Virus record (IMG/VR): IMGVR_UViG_3300003852_000074
Location: 1 to 20,690 of that record
Strand: one strand, 5' to 3'
DNA from: a virus
DNA length: 20,690 nt
Shown here: positions 7,438 through 14,858 of the stretch, in pieces
How the letters are laid out: the number at the start of each line of letters is the position of its first letter
Position numbering within the stretch: the first letter of the stretch is position 1
Made by a program: the position numbers and the translations under genes
Notes under the pieces: model-generated
Seen by the model: only the letters and a program-made list of their open reading frames with translations
Database searches by the model: none
What the model was told of the DNA's origin: nothing

Positions 7438-8160
7438 TTACCACGTTATAAGCACGTTATTAGGATGTGTTTGTGGTGTTTCAGGAAAAATTTTTATTTT
7501 CTTAGTGCAAACCGTTTGTAATTCAAAATGTTTATAACCGCGTTGATTGTTATAAATCATGTATCCATGGTTTGAATTGTTAATGTATTTTTTTATGTAA
7601 ATATCTTGAATTTCTACATCACATTCTGAAAATGCGTAATTACTAATGACTAAATCAGATTGTGTATTTTGAATATTCTCTGGTGTTACAAACTGTAAAT
7701 CAATATCATTAAACCCTGCTTTGGTAATGTACTTTTTTAATAACATTAGTGGTTCAGCAAGATCTATAAATGTATATTTTTTTGGTGTAAACAATTTTCT
7801 TATAAGTGTGTATTGGCCACCGTAACCACAACCTATTTCAACAATTTCTTTACCATTTAAATCTATTTGGGAAAGATCACTTAAAATTTTAGCATATCTA
7901 AGAGTTGTAGAGGAATATGTACCAAAGTAATAATTGTGTTTTACGGGTCCGCCAATGCTATCAAACGTAACGCTTGGAAGTAGGTCACGTACTTTTTGCG
8001 TTGTATGTTTATAATATTCTGCACCTTCCTCAAACGTAACATGCTCTAATATTTCATTATAGGTTGGATTTGTTTTAAAATTTGCAAATACAAAATCATC
8101 TGTAGCTGCCAACTTACAAAATTCAGGGTATTTGTCGTTATTTGATGTTGAAGTACTCAT
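7438..8160 (-). CDS. SAM-dependent methyltransferase, putative sugar O-methyltransferase
   Basis: The 240-residue protein has a class I methyltransferase motif I, VEIGCGYGGQ (107-116), followed by an acidic position at the end of beta-2 (YTFIDLAEP) and a motif IV-like SDLVISNYAFSE (near 168-179). The N-terminal 100 residues, with YYFGTYSSTTLRYAKIL, resemble the putative sugar O-methyltransferase family found in surface-polysaccharide clusters. A role capping or decorating a sugar is likely; methyl caps can end chain growth. The ATG overlaps the TGA of the GT11 gene by 4 bases. It ends 35 bases before the GT32 gene. Confidence 0.75.
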   Translation of the reverse strand: MSTSTSNNDKYPEFCKLAATDDFVFANFKTNPTYNEILEHVTFEEGAEYYKHTTQKVRDLLPSVTFDSIGGPVKHNYYFGTYSSTTLRYAKILSDLSQIDLNGKEIVEIGCGYGGQYTLIRKLFTPKKYTFIDLAEPLMLLKKYITKAGFNDIDLQFVTPENIQNTQSDLVISNYAFSECDVEIQDIYIKKYINNSNHGYMIYNNQRGYKHFELQTVCTKKIKIFPETPQTHPNNVLITW

Positions 8161-8897
8161 AAACTAAATCTTAAATCAACATCATCTTTACCTGGATTTA
8201 ACTTCCACATCCCCTCTTTTTCAGGAAAAATAATTGTTTTATGGTTGCCTAAAAACGCTGCCCACCATGAAAAGGATGATTGTGATAGTGCTATGTTCTC
8301 ACTTTGTAAAAGGGTGTTAAAATCATTCATAGATCTGCTATCACTTACCGGGTTAAACGTATTTACATATCCTTCAGAATTAAGTGTGCACCCTTCTTTT
8401 AGCAAACGCTTTATAGTTTCACAATTAGAATTATCTGTCGCTAAAATAACATCCTTAAAATTGAACCCAGATTGTTTTATTGTGTTGTAATAATAGTCAA
8501 AACCAAGAAATTTATTAAGTCCAATGTAGTCTGTTTCTCTGATATGTACCACTAATTTACCTTTGTTTATCACATTATCTTCTATAGAGAACAGGTTTCT
8601 AAGAACGTTACGGTGCGGTATATAGTATTGGGATTTCTGCACAAATGAATCGACCACTATATCCCTTTTAGTGGTCATTAATTCGTTCATATCAACGTAA
8701 TTATCGCCGTAGCTACGGGTAAATATAGGCATGGCTGCCAAATTACTATCTTTATAGTTTGGTGGTATATTAAAGTTTGGTAATCCAGGTGATATAAGAG
8801 GAACGTTACGTTGTTTTGCTAACAAATAGGCAAATGCATATTGAAACATTCTGTTACCCATTCTACCCCATTCATCATATTGCACATAAACACTCAT
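8157..8897 (-). CDS. GT11-like alpha-1,2-fucosyltransferase family protein
   Basis: All three GT11 landmarks are visible in 246 residues: GRMGNRMFQYAFA (11-23; family G-GN-[ML]FQYA), HIRETDY (118-124; family H-R-x-D-Y, the GDP-sugar binding motif) and SSFSWWAAFLG (207-217; family S-FS-W-A-L). Family members transfer fucose (or a related deoxysugar) from a GDP donor in alpha-1,2 linkage. The Glu121 in place of the usual Arg/Gly position is a small departure. The length is slightly below the usual 280-300 residues. No GDP-fucose synthesis genes occur in the window, so the donor would come from the host or from elsewhere in the genome. Confidence 0.85.
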   Translation of the reverse strand: MSVYVQYDEWGRMGNRMFQYAFAYLLAKQRNVPLISPGLPNFNIPPNYKDSNLAAMPIFTRSYGDNYVDMNELMTTKRDIVVDSFVQKSQYYIPHRNVLRNLFSIEDNVINKGKLVVHIRETDYIGLNKFLGFDYYYNTIKQSGFNFKDVILATDNSNCETIKRLLKEGCTLNSEGYVNTFNPVSDSRSMNDFNTLLQSENIALSQSSFSWWAAFLGNHKTIIFPEKEGMWKLNPGKDDVDLRFSL

Positions 8898-8912
8898 AAT
8901 TGTGAGGGAGGG

Positions 8913-9743
8913 TTACCAATAGCAGCCATTTTCCACCATATTTCTTTTTTCTGGCTTTTCTGACTCAAGTGGATCAGTCCAGTGTTCATTAAAGAAAGGT
9001 TGAAACTCTTTAATTTCTCTCCATCTTTGACCTTTTACACCAAATAAAATTTGTGTTGAACCTCCAAGATGAATACCTGCTTTACCCATACGCTTACATT
9101 CAGCAGTAAACAATAATGATGTATAACCGGTGCCAAATATACCTACATCGAAATCCTCTTTACGTAAAATGTCTAAATACTTTTTGTAAATTTGATCAGA
9201 TGCACTATATAAAGGGTTGGAATGTATTTTTAATGCGAAAGGATATTTGATGGTCTTTAATTCAAAATTTGGTTTTATTTTACTATTCCAAATTTTGTCT
9301 ATGTTTTTAAAATTGTTTTGTATAGAATCAGCAAACGGGCTCATTACTAATACTTTCTTACCTTTAAGTTGATCTGTCCAAGGCTTATCAAAAAAGTATG
9401 GTTCTAAATGCTGTAATTCAGTAATATGGGCTTGTGCGCAATAATGTTCAAATATATAGCTTTCAAAAATTGGGTTCACTTTATTCCATTTAGGAATAAG
9501 GTCAACTTCTTTTAAAGCTTCTCTCATATCACGACCGAATTGTTTTGTTGTTTCTACATTGTATGGGACTAGCCCAGCAATATCTTCCACCTCATGTTGT
9601 AAATGTGGTAAAAACCTCGATGCATTTAACAGATTATAATCGCAGTATAATAAGTTAAGTTCTGTTACCCCGATCTTACCTGCACATAGAGGTATTCCAG
9701 TTTTAAGATAATGGGAGATAAAATTATTGCCATCAATTAGCAT
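8913..9743 (-). CDS. GT-D-like (DUF1792-related) polysaccharide-locus protein
   Basis: The 276-residue protein has an N-terminal AGKIGVTEL (21-29), equivalent to the R-[FI]-G-x-x-E block of GT-D/DUF1792 proteins. It continues with KKVLVMSPFADSI (129-141), DFDVGIFGTGYTSLL (198-211), and the highly characteristic GIHLGGSTQILFGVKGQRW (223-241). It ends in ENGCYW, an ending I associate with this conserved family of surface-glycan loci. A glycosyltransferase role is therefore plausible, though biochemical data for this subgroup are thin as far as I know. It overlaps the preceding gene by 11 bases and is followed by a 15-base gap. Confidence 0.6.
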   Translation of the reverse strand: MLIDGNNFISHYLKTGIPLCAGKIGVTELNLLYCDYNLLNASRFLPHLQHEVEDIAGLVPYNVETTKQFGRDMREALKEVDLIPKWNKVNPIFESYIFEHYCAQAHITELQHLEPYFFDKPWTDQLKGKKVLVMSPFADSIQNNFKNIDKIWNSKIKPNFELKTIKYPFALKIHSNPLYSASDQIYKKYLDILRKEDFDVGIFGTGYTSLLFTAECKRMGKAGIHLGGSTQILFGVKGQRWREIKEFQPFFNEHWTDPLESEKPEKRNMVENGCYW

Positions 9744-10521
9744 TTACGTATTTTATAAACGTACCAGTTTTACTCCACCACGTATTGGGGCCAAGCAATT
9801 CACTCACATGTATTGTATCTCTATTGTCTTGCACTTTTTTCCAACGCTCTAACAGCCCTTCATAACCCTGATAATAAAGCTCTTTGAACTTTACATCGTC
9901 TTCAAAGTAGTAAGCATAGTGATTAAAACGTTGAGGTAGTAGATAACCTGGACCGTTATTACCTTCTAGTTTAGGTGGTTCGTGTGTAACAAACATCTCA
10001 CCTTTCCAATCCCATAAACGTCTATATGGCTCTATCTTACCTTCACCCCACTGACCAAACACTTGTTGGCCTTTACCAACAAAGTAATTGCAGTAAAAGC
10101 ACCCAGTTTTGCCTTTATTTTTGATAAGCATTTGTTCAGCACTTTCAAGCTGTTCTTTTGTCCATTGTTCATCAACATCAATTTGCCATAACATACAATC
10201 TGTTATTTTTAAAACATTTTTCAAAGCACTAATTGCTGCGTTTACTTGTTCGTCTTTGTTTTGCCAAGGTTTACCTGTTTGTCTAACTATATGCAACTTT
10301 TCATCTTTAATGGAGTTTAAAAATTCTGTTGTACCATCGTTAGAGAGATAATTGTTGTGTATTGAACCTGGTAAATTTTTACACCAAGATGTGGACCCCG
10401 TTGGTAATGATACACCTTCTACCACAACCCAATAATCAAAATTATTTTTAATGGTTTGATAATAGTTGTTATGTACAAGGTGTCTATAACCGTTTAAAAT
10501 AATTGTGAATGCAACTCTCAT
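9733..10521 (-). CDS. GT-A glycosyltransferase, DVDE-type
   Basis: The 262-residue protein begins with a GT-A Rossmann strand (RVAFTIILNG, 2-11), then VVVEG (32-36), and has LWQIDVDEQW (111-120). The Asp115-Val-Asp117-Glu motif is the expected metal and nucleotide-sugar site. The later sections include FYCNYF and HEPPKL, with a His near 181 and another in the RFNHYAY segment that may complete the active site. It looks like the GT2/GT17-type enzymes common in aquatic phages and bacteria; the linkage is not deducible. The ATG overlaps the stop of the GT9-like gene by 4 bases. Confidence 0.7.
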   Translation of the reverse strand: MRVAFTIILNGYRHLVHNNYYQTIKNNFDYWVVVEGVSLPTGSTSWCKNLPGSIHNNYLSNDGTTEFLNSIKDEKLHIVRQTGKPWQNKDEQVNAAISALKNVLKITDCMLWQIDVDEQWTKEQLESAEQMLIKNKGKTGCFYCNYFVGKGQQVFGQWGEGKIEPYRRLWDWKGEMFVTHEPPKLEGNNGPGYLLPQRFNHYAYYFEDDVKFKELYYQGYEGLLERWKKVQDNRDTIHVSELLGPNTWWSKTGTFIKYVNAN

Positions 10522-11201
10522 TTATATGTCCATTTATTACGAAAGGTTGGTGTTGGTTGACCGGGCTTTCTTATTAAAATTTTATCGCTTTGTATGTTTA
10601 ATTGTTCAACTAAATTAGCCATTGCACTATCTACTAACACTAAATAACGTGCGTTTTCTAATATTTTTCTCCAATCAAAAATATTATGTTTTTCGTTGAG
10701 TTCAATTACTTGCTTATCTGTTTGAATATCAAAGTTTACTCTACCTTTAGAGTGATTCAACCCAATTACTATGTATTTGTCCTGTTTAACGTAAAGATTG
10801 TAAAGATCGTTTTCTTTTTCAATATCCCTCACATAACTTAATTGCCATTTTTTATCAAACGGTACATTAGCTTTTCTATATTTAAATTCATCAAACTTTT
10901 CCGGTCCAAACCCGTCACCTAATTTAACATACTCCTCTGTACATTTACTGCCTGGAAACGTTGCTGCAACGTCAACATAATCATCTATTACGTAACTGTA
11001 AGCTTCTAAAATACATCTATAAACATCATTTGTTACTGGCTTAAACTCTACATAATCAACAACATGTTGCATCATATCTTTGTAAATGTTGTTTACAGGC
11101 CATATAACCCTATAACCAAGATCTTTATAATGTTTAGCAATAGGTAAGCAGATAATTAAATCACCCAATCTACCTGGTTGTATTATTGTTATAGTCTTCA
11201 A
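10518..11201 (-). CDS. GT9-like heptosyltransferase-family protein (TTG start)
   Basis: The 227-residue protein has the N-terminal GT9 signature TIIQPGRLGDLIICLP (5-20), as in ADP-heptose:LPS heptosyltransferases. A late segment, ENARYLVLVDSAMANL, corresponds to the family's D-S-x-x-x-H-L region, with Asn where GT9 usually has His. It is well short of the usual 320-350 residues. The start is TTG at 11201-11199, preceded by GGAAAG; this start places the Gly-Asp loop at the normal N-terminal position but makes the gene overlap the upstream GT2 gene by 32 bases. It may act on an LPS-core-like acceptor, or be a shortened relative with a different donor. Confidence 0.7.
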   Translation of the reverse strand: MKTITIIQPGRLGDLIICLPIAKHYKDLGYRVIWPVNNIYKDMMQHVVDYVEFKPVTNDVYRCILEAYSYVIDDYVDVAATFPGSKCTEEYVKLGDGFGPEKFDEFKYRKANVPFDKKWQLSYVRDIEKENDLYNLYVKQDKYIVIGLNHSKGRVNFDIQTDKQVIELNEKHNIFDWRKILENARYLVLVDSAMANLVEQLNIQSDKILIRKPGQPTPTFRNKWTYK

Positions 11202-11934
11202 TTGCTTTCCTTAGTTTGTTTAACTCTTGTTCAAATTCAGATTTATATTGAATAGCCCAGTCATTATTATCCCAAATACCTTTCCTTAATGCTTCTAAGT
11301 TATCAGATACTTGATCCATTTTACCATTAGTTTCACTAAAATGCAAATGTTTTATTAAAATATCATGCCTATATATTTTACGTTTTAAGTTGGTAAAAAT
11401 AACATCGCACCACGTGTCTTGGTGAATGTTTATAACGTACGGTTCTACAAAATAACCAACTGTTTTTACATAATTTTCATGCACAAAAAAGTTAACCGGG
11501 AATGGTTGCACGTTCTGGTATTTGTTACCCGGGCCACGCATACCATCGTTACAATGCACCATTATTAACTTGTCTTCTGGGCCTTTTTGGAATTCTTCAA
11601 TTATCTTAGCATCCCAATCTTTTGTCTTAAAAATCATATCATCGCCAATCATAGCGTAAATAACGCTTTCCATGGGTGAGTTTACTTGTTTTACCATTTC
11701 ATTCCACATTGGAGATAATCCTAAAAATTTACCTTTATTTTTAAACTCTACCAATTGAATCATGGTTGGTAAGTTAGTTTTTAGCTTGTAGTATATATCC
11801 TTTACTGGATCATCATCATCAATACCAAGCACTATAATTATGTTGTGGTGGGTTGCAGTTGTTAATATGCTAGCTAATAGAGTTATTAACTTGTTTGGTC
11901 GGTTTCTTGTTGGGCACATCAACGCAATTTTCAT
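11170..11934 (-). CDS. Family 2-like GT-A glycosyltransferase
   Basis: From the ATG at 11934 the protein has 254 residues. This start overlaps the previous gene's TGA (ATGA); an ATG three codons earlier at 11943 is less likely. It begins KIALMCPTRNRPNKL, the classic GT2 opening, and has GIDDDDP (37-43) and MIGDDM (95-100), the second being the probable metal-binding acidic motif. A later HLHFSE segment provides a His typical of GT2 active sites. The substrate is unknown. Its last 32 bases are shared with the TTG-started GT9-like gene. Confidence 0.8.
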   Translation of the reverse strand: MKIALMCPTRNRPNKLITLLASILTTATHHNIIIVLGIDDDDPVKDIYYKLKTNLPTMIQLVEFKNKGKFLGLSPMWNEMVKQVNSPMESVIYAMIGDDMIFKTKDWDAKIIEEFQKGPEDKLIMVHCNDGMRGPGNKYQNVQPFPVNFFVHENYVKTVGYFVEPYVINIHQDTWCDVIFTNLKRKIYRHDILIKHLHFSETNGKMDQVSDNLEALRKGIWDNNDWAIQYKSEFEQELNKLRKAIEDYNNNTTR

Positions 11935-12596
11935 AAAAACCATTTCTCTTTATATGCTTTTTCTAAACCATGCGTCATGTCAAACAAATTATTCTCCAAC
12001 AATTTATGGCTTTGAAATCCTAGATGTGTTATAACTGCATCTTTGAGTCTTGCATGCATTAACCCATGTGTTTTGAGTAAATCTGCGTAATCATTATCTT
12101 GGTACCAAAATTTAAACTGTTCATCAAAACCACCAATTTTATTGTACGTCTTTTTTGTTAAACCAATACAACAACCAATAACATGATTACCGATTTCATA
12201 CCCTACAAACGATAGAGGCCCGGTATGGTTAGTTATTTTTTTATCATTTTCTGTGTGCTTAATATTATTTGTATCTGTTGGGCAAACTGAATCGTATGTG
12301 TTGAGAGCGGTGTCTATAATTTGAACGCAATCTGGTTGATAAACTATGTCATTATTTGAAATAATGATCTTATCCTCATTGGCATAACCAATTGCAATAT
12401 TAATAAATTTATTGTAATTAAACTCTTCTTTTGGGAAAAAAAACTCACATTTGCTTTGTAATGGTATGTCTTTACCTTTTAACTTTTTATTGGATTCTAC
12501 CACTATAATCCTGTGATTACCAATTGAGTTAACACAATTTTCTAACATCGTATAATACGATGGGTTAGCTGTGTTTGATAATATAATTATTACCAT
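11931..12596 (-). CDS. Family 2 glycosyltransferase (Asn-Asn-Asp variant)
   Basis: The 221-residue protein has a GT2-like beginning (VIIILSNTANPSYYTMLENCVNSI), ISNNDIVYQ (79-87) at the position of the metal-binding motif, CCIGLTKKTYNKIGGFDEQF (142-161) and WYQDNDYADLL (164-174). The last two are the family's 'GGFDE...ED-D' acceptor and catalytic region. The usual DxD is NND here, as in several GT2 subgroups. It follows a 25-base AT-rich gap, one of the few non-overlapping junctions in the block. A TATAAT lies at 12602-12607 on the minus strand, 5 bases before the ATG, too close for a conventional leader. Confidence 0.8.
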   Translation of the reverse strand: MVIIILSNTANPSYYTMLENCVNSIGNHRIIVVESNKKLKGKDIPLQSKCEFFFPKEEFNYNKFINIAIGYANEDKIIISNNDIVYQPDCVQIIDTALNTYDSVCPTDTNNIKHTENDKKITNHTGPLSFVGYEIGNHVIGCCIGLTKKTYNKIGGFDEQFKFWYQDNDYADLLKTHGLMHARLKDAVITHLGFQSHKLLENNLFDMTHGLEKAYKEKWFL

Positions 12597-12621
12597 TCTA
12601 TATTATAATATCAATACAGGT

Positions 12622-13263
12622 TTAATCAATGTTTAGCCTTTTGAGCTCATAAATTTCGTTTCCGCTGCTTAAAAAATGTTCATCGGTCATAAACGAAATT
12701 TGCTCTGGGCCAATTACTTGAGTTATAAACTTATACAACCCATGCATATCCATTAAACCGGGTCTTGGTGGGTGTTCTAATAGCCTGAAACACGCTTGTT
12801 TAAGTGGAGCAAGGTATTTACTGGGTAAAAAATAAACACAGTCATTGACAAAATTGTAGTTATCCCAATGGTCTTTTTCTTTACATAAAAAGTTAATCTT
12901 GTCAAGCATAACTTTCAGTTGTTCTATTTTACCTTTGTTAAAATTAATGTCAAATCGTGTTATTAATACATAGTCCAAATTTTGTCCTTGTAATTGTTCA
13001 ATACTTTTAATAAACGTTACAATCTGGTGCGAGTTTGAAAACGGTAAAAACTGATATTTTGTGGGTTTATAAAAATCTATAATGTTTTTCTGTTCAGATG
13101 ATTCATATGTTGTTAAATACACCTCAACGTTAAAATTTTTTGTAAGACGTGGTAATAAAACGTTAGAATAGTTTTCTTTACACGTAGTGTAAGACCTCGA
13201 AATTGGCCATCTTTGTTTGTGTACTAGATGGCTTATACCAACCAATGACAAACCAAGTTTCAT
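12622..13263 (-). CDS. GT-A-like putative glycosyltransferase
   Basis: The 213-residue protein has no strong family name, but it carries YVLITRFDINF (98-108), an R-[FY]-D-[IV] motif found in a group of uncharacterised GT-A-like proteins of phage and bacterial polysaccharide loci. The N-terminal LGLSLVGISHLVH and a strand VEVYLTTYESSEQ fit a Rossmann-like start. A later CVYFLPSKYL and MTDEHFLSS resemble the acceptor-side region. The position between two family 2 enzymes supports the role. It follows the first GT2 gene directly (stop and start adjacent). Confidence 0.55.
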   Translation of the reverse strand: MKLGLSLVGISHLVHKQRWPISRSYTTCKENYSNVLLPRLTKNFNVEVYLTTYESSEQKNIIDFYKPTKYQFLPFSNSHQIVTFIKSIEQLQGQNLDYVLITRFDINFNKGKIEQLKVMLDKINFLCKEKDHWDNYNFVNDCVYFLPSKYLAPLKQACFRLLEHPPRPGLMDMHGLYKFITQVIGPEQISFMTDEHFLSSGNEIYELKRLNID

Positions 13264-14109
13264 TTATTTTTCTTTGATAGTTTTTAAACTTTGTATTACT
13301 TGTTCTTTCGAGGTATAAGGTGGTTGGTTTGGATAGTGGCCATGTTTATTTTTGTAAATTTCTGCACCTTTACGCACATTTTCTATCCAAGCCGTCTTAT
13401 CTTTAGCAATTGCAGAGTTATCAATAGCTCCAGGTGCTTCAGTTAAATACTTTTCACTTTCTGCAATGTCAGCAAACCACCAAAACGGTGGGTGCATACC
13501 TGCTTTAATAATGTTGTATGTGTGGCTTACATGCTCCCAGCAGTTAGGAAAATCTTCATCAATATACCCAACCTCTTCAATTACTTTACGTGTAAAAAAT
13601 GAAAACATTGCAACAGTGTGTTCATATAATGCAACCTTTACACCTTCTCCGTAATCAACAATTAATCTTGGGTTAGGTTCACTGTGCTGGTCCAACAAAT
13701 GTCTGTTATGCAAATCAAAATCCTTGATTTGTTGTTTTCTATTAAATGGTGAACCTGGACCGTAATTAAAGTGTTGAATACCAGACTTTAAACTGGCTTG
13801 AATGTACATATCAAATATATTTTCATCTTTGATAAGCATATCATCTTCAATAATAAAAATGTAATCACATTTTCTATCATACAGATATTTTATAGCACTA
13901 TTTTTAGATTTAGCTACTCCGACGTTTTGTGGGTTATCTAGCCAAAAATATTTGCCACCGCTTGGAACGTTTAAACTAACTTCTGGGCATGGCTTACCAT
14001 CATTAACAATGATTAACTTGTCAATTTTGTCGATAGGAATGGTTTCCAATAAGCTTTTAAGATAATCAGGTCTATTGCACGTAATAATACCAACTCCAAT
14101 TGTAGACAT
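13264..14109 (-). CDS. Family 2 glycosyltransferase (first gene of the glycan block)
   Basis: The 281-residue protein opens with GVGIITCNRPDYLKSLL (5-21), has IIVNDG (33-38), and DYIFIIEDDM (82-91) with Glu88-Asp-Asp90 as the metal site. A conserved NCWEHVSHTYNII segment supplies acidic and His residues near the active site. This is a clear GT2-type enzyme with a slightly extended C-terminal region (about residues 240-281). It starts the minus-strand glycan block, with only 26 bases separating its ATG from the divergent fibre gene at 14136. That arrangement ties the block's transcription to the same short intergenic region. Confidence 0.85.
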   Translation of the reverse strand: MSTIGVGIITCNRPDYLKSLLETIPIDKIDKLIIVNDGKPCPEVSLNVPSGGKYFWLDNPQNVGVAKSKNSAIKYLYDRKCDYIFIIEDDMLIKDENIFDMYIQASLKSGIQHFNYGPGSPFNRKQQIKDFDLHNRHLLDQHSEPNPRLIVDYGEGVKVALYEHTVAMFSFFTRKVIEEVGYIDEDFPNCWEHVSHTYNIIKAGMHPPFWWFADIAESEKYLTEAPGAIDNSAIAKDKTAWIENVRKGAEIYKNKHGHYPNQPPYTSKEQVIQSLKTIKEK

Positions 14110-14135
14110 AACTTATTATATTAAATAATACATAT
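14110..14135. promoter_or_regulatory. Divergent intergenic spacer: glycan block versus fibre pair
   Basis: This 26-base spacer is nearly all A and T. It separates the ATG of the first glycosyltransferase (minus) from the ATG of the first fibre-tip gene (plus). It must carry at least part of the promoters for both directions unless transcription reads through. TATTAAATA on the plus strand and TATAATAAG on the minus strand are imperfect T4-late or -10-like candidates. No Shine-Dalgarno sequence precedes either start. Confidence 0.4.
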
Positions 14136-14852
14136 ATGTCAACAGCAACGTTAAGTTTTGATCAGTTACCTGAGGCTGGTGAAGTGATGCCAGGTAATTA
14201 TTTTGTTATTGAACAAATTAACGGGACAGCTAAAAAGTTAAACTATCAAAACTTAATATTTGGTTTAGATAATGTAACGTTTGCTGCTACTATTTCAGCT
14301 CAATCTTCAAGTATAACATCATTATCAACTAATATGATTTCATTATCAACACAGTTGTACAGTGATAATGCAGCATTACAAAACCTTTTAACAACAACAA
14401 TCCAAACAACTACAGCAGCCTTTTTAAACCAACTTTACCCGCTCAATACTGTAATTTACACAACAACCAATGTTAACCCAGGTGTTTATCTTTATGGTAC
14501 GCAATGGAATCAAGTTGCCCAGGGTCTATTCTTAGCTGGTGCGGGTAGTGGGGTCGACGTAAATGGTGCTGGGTTTACAGTATCACCAGGAAATGCTGCT
14601 GGTAATTTCACTGCTGGTGAATATTTCCACACACTTATACCAAACGAAATACCACCACACACACACGATTTTAGTATTCAATTAAACAATACTGGTAGTT
14701 CAACCAGTTATCAAAACGGCCCACAACAACCACCAGCATACAGATTAGACTCTCAAACAACTTACACAACACAAGTAAATAATACGACAAATAACCCACA
14801 CAATAATATGCCACCATTTTACGGTGTGTTTGTATGGCAACGTGTTGGTTAA
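14136..14852 (+). CDS. Fibre-tip/collar protein with gp53-like C-terminal domain (copy 1)
   Basis: The 238-residue protein has an N-terminal attachment-like region (LPEAGEVMPGNYFVIEQ, 11-27), a Ser/Thr/Asn-rich middle (about 50-95) with coiled-coil-like spacing, and then YPLNTVIYTTT (101-111) followed by NPGVYLYGTQW and FLAGAGSG. This is the pattern of the phage gp53-like/tail-collar C-terminal domain. PPHTHDF (173-179) gives the H-x-H motif that binds metal in some receptor-binding tips, and the end is PHNNMPPFYGVFVW. A structural role at the baseplate or fibre tip is likely, possibly receptor binding. The next gene is a paralog 6 bases downstream: 39 of the last 60 residues are identical by eye. 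Confidence 0.8.
   Translation: MSTATLSFDQLPEAGEVMPGNYFVIEQINGTAKKLNYQNLIFGLDNVTFAATISAQSSSITSLSTNMISLSTQLYSDNAALQNLLTTTIQTTTAAFLNQLYPLNTVIYTTTNVNPGVYLYGTQWNQVAQGLFLAGAGSGVDVNGAGFTVSPGNAAGNFTAGEYFHTLIPNEIPPHTHDFSIQLNNTGSSTSYQNGPQQPPAYRLDSQTTYTTQVNNTTNNPHNNMPPFYGVFVWQRVG
14670..14849 (+). repeat. Paralogous C-terminal fibre domain, copy 1 (partner 15408-15587)
   Basis: Sixty codons of this gene align without gaps to the end of the next gene. By eye 39 residues are identical, including FSI-LNNTG, QNGPQ-PPA-RLD, PHNN-PP-YGV and VW-R. The N-terminal halves of the two genes are much more different, so the conserved block is the fibre tip. Confidence 0.7.
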
Positions 14853-14858
14853 TAAACA

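Noticed and set aside
8245-8490. Plus-strand open frame inside the GT11-like gene
   Set aside because: It is antisense to the conserved GT11 motifs and has no start context or recognisable product.
3234-14109. DNA glucosyltransferases like T4 alpha-gt or beta-gt
   Set aside because: None of the transferases resembles those enzymes by eye, and no hydroxymethylase gene is in the window, so a DNA role is not supported, though not excluded.
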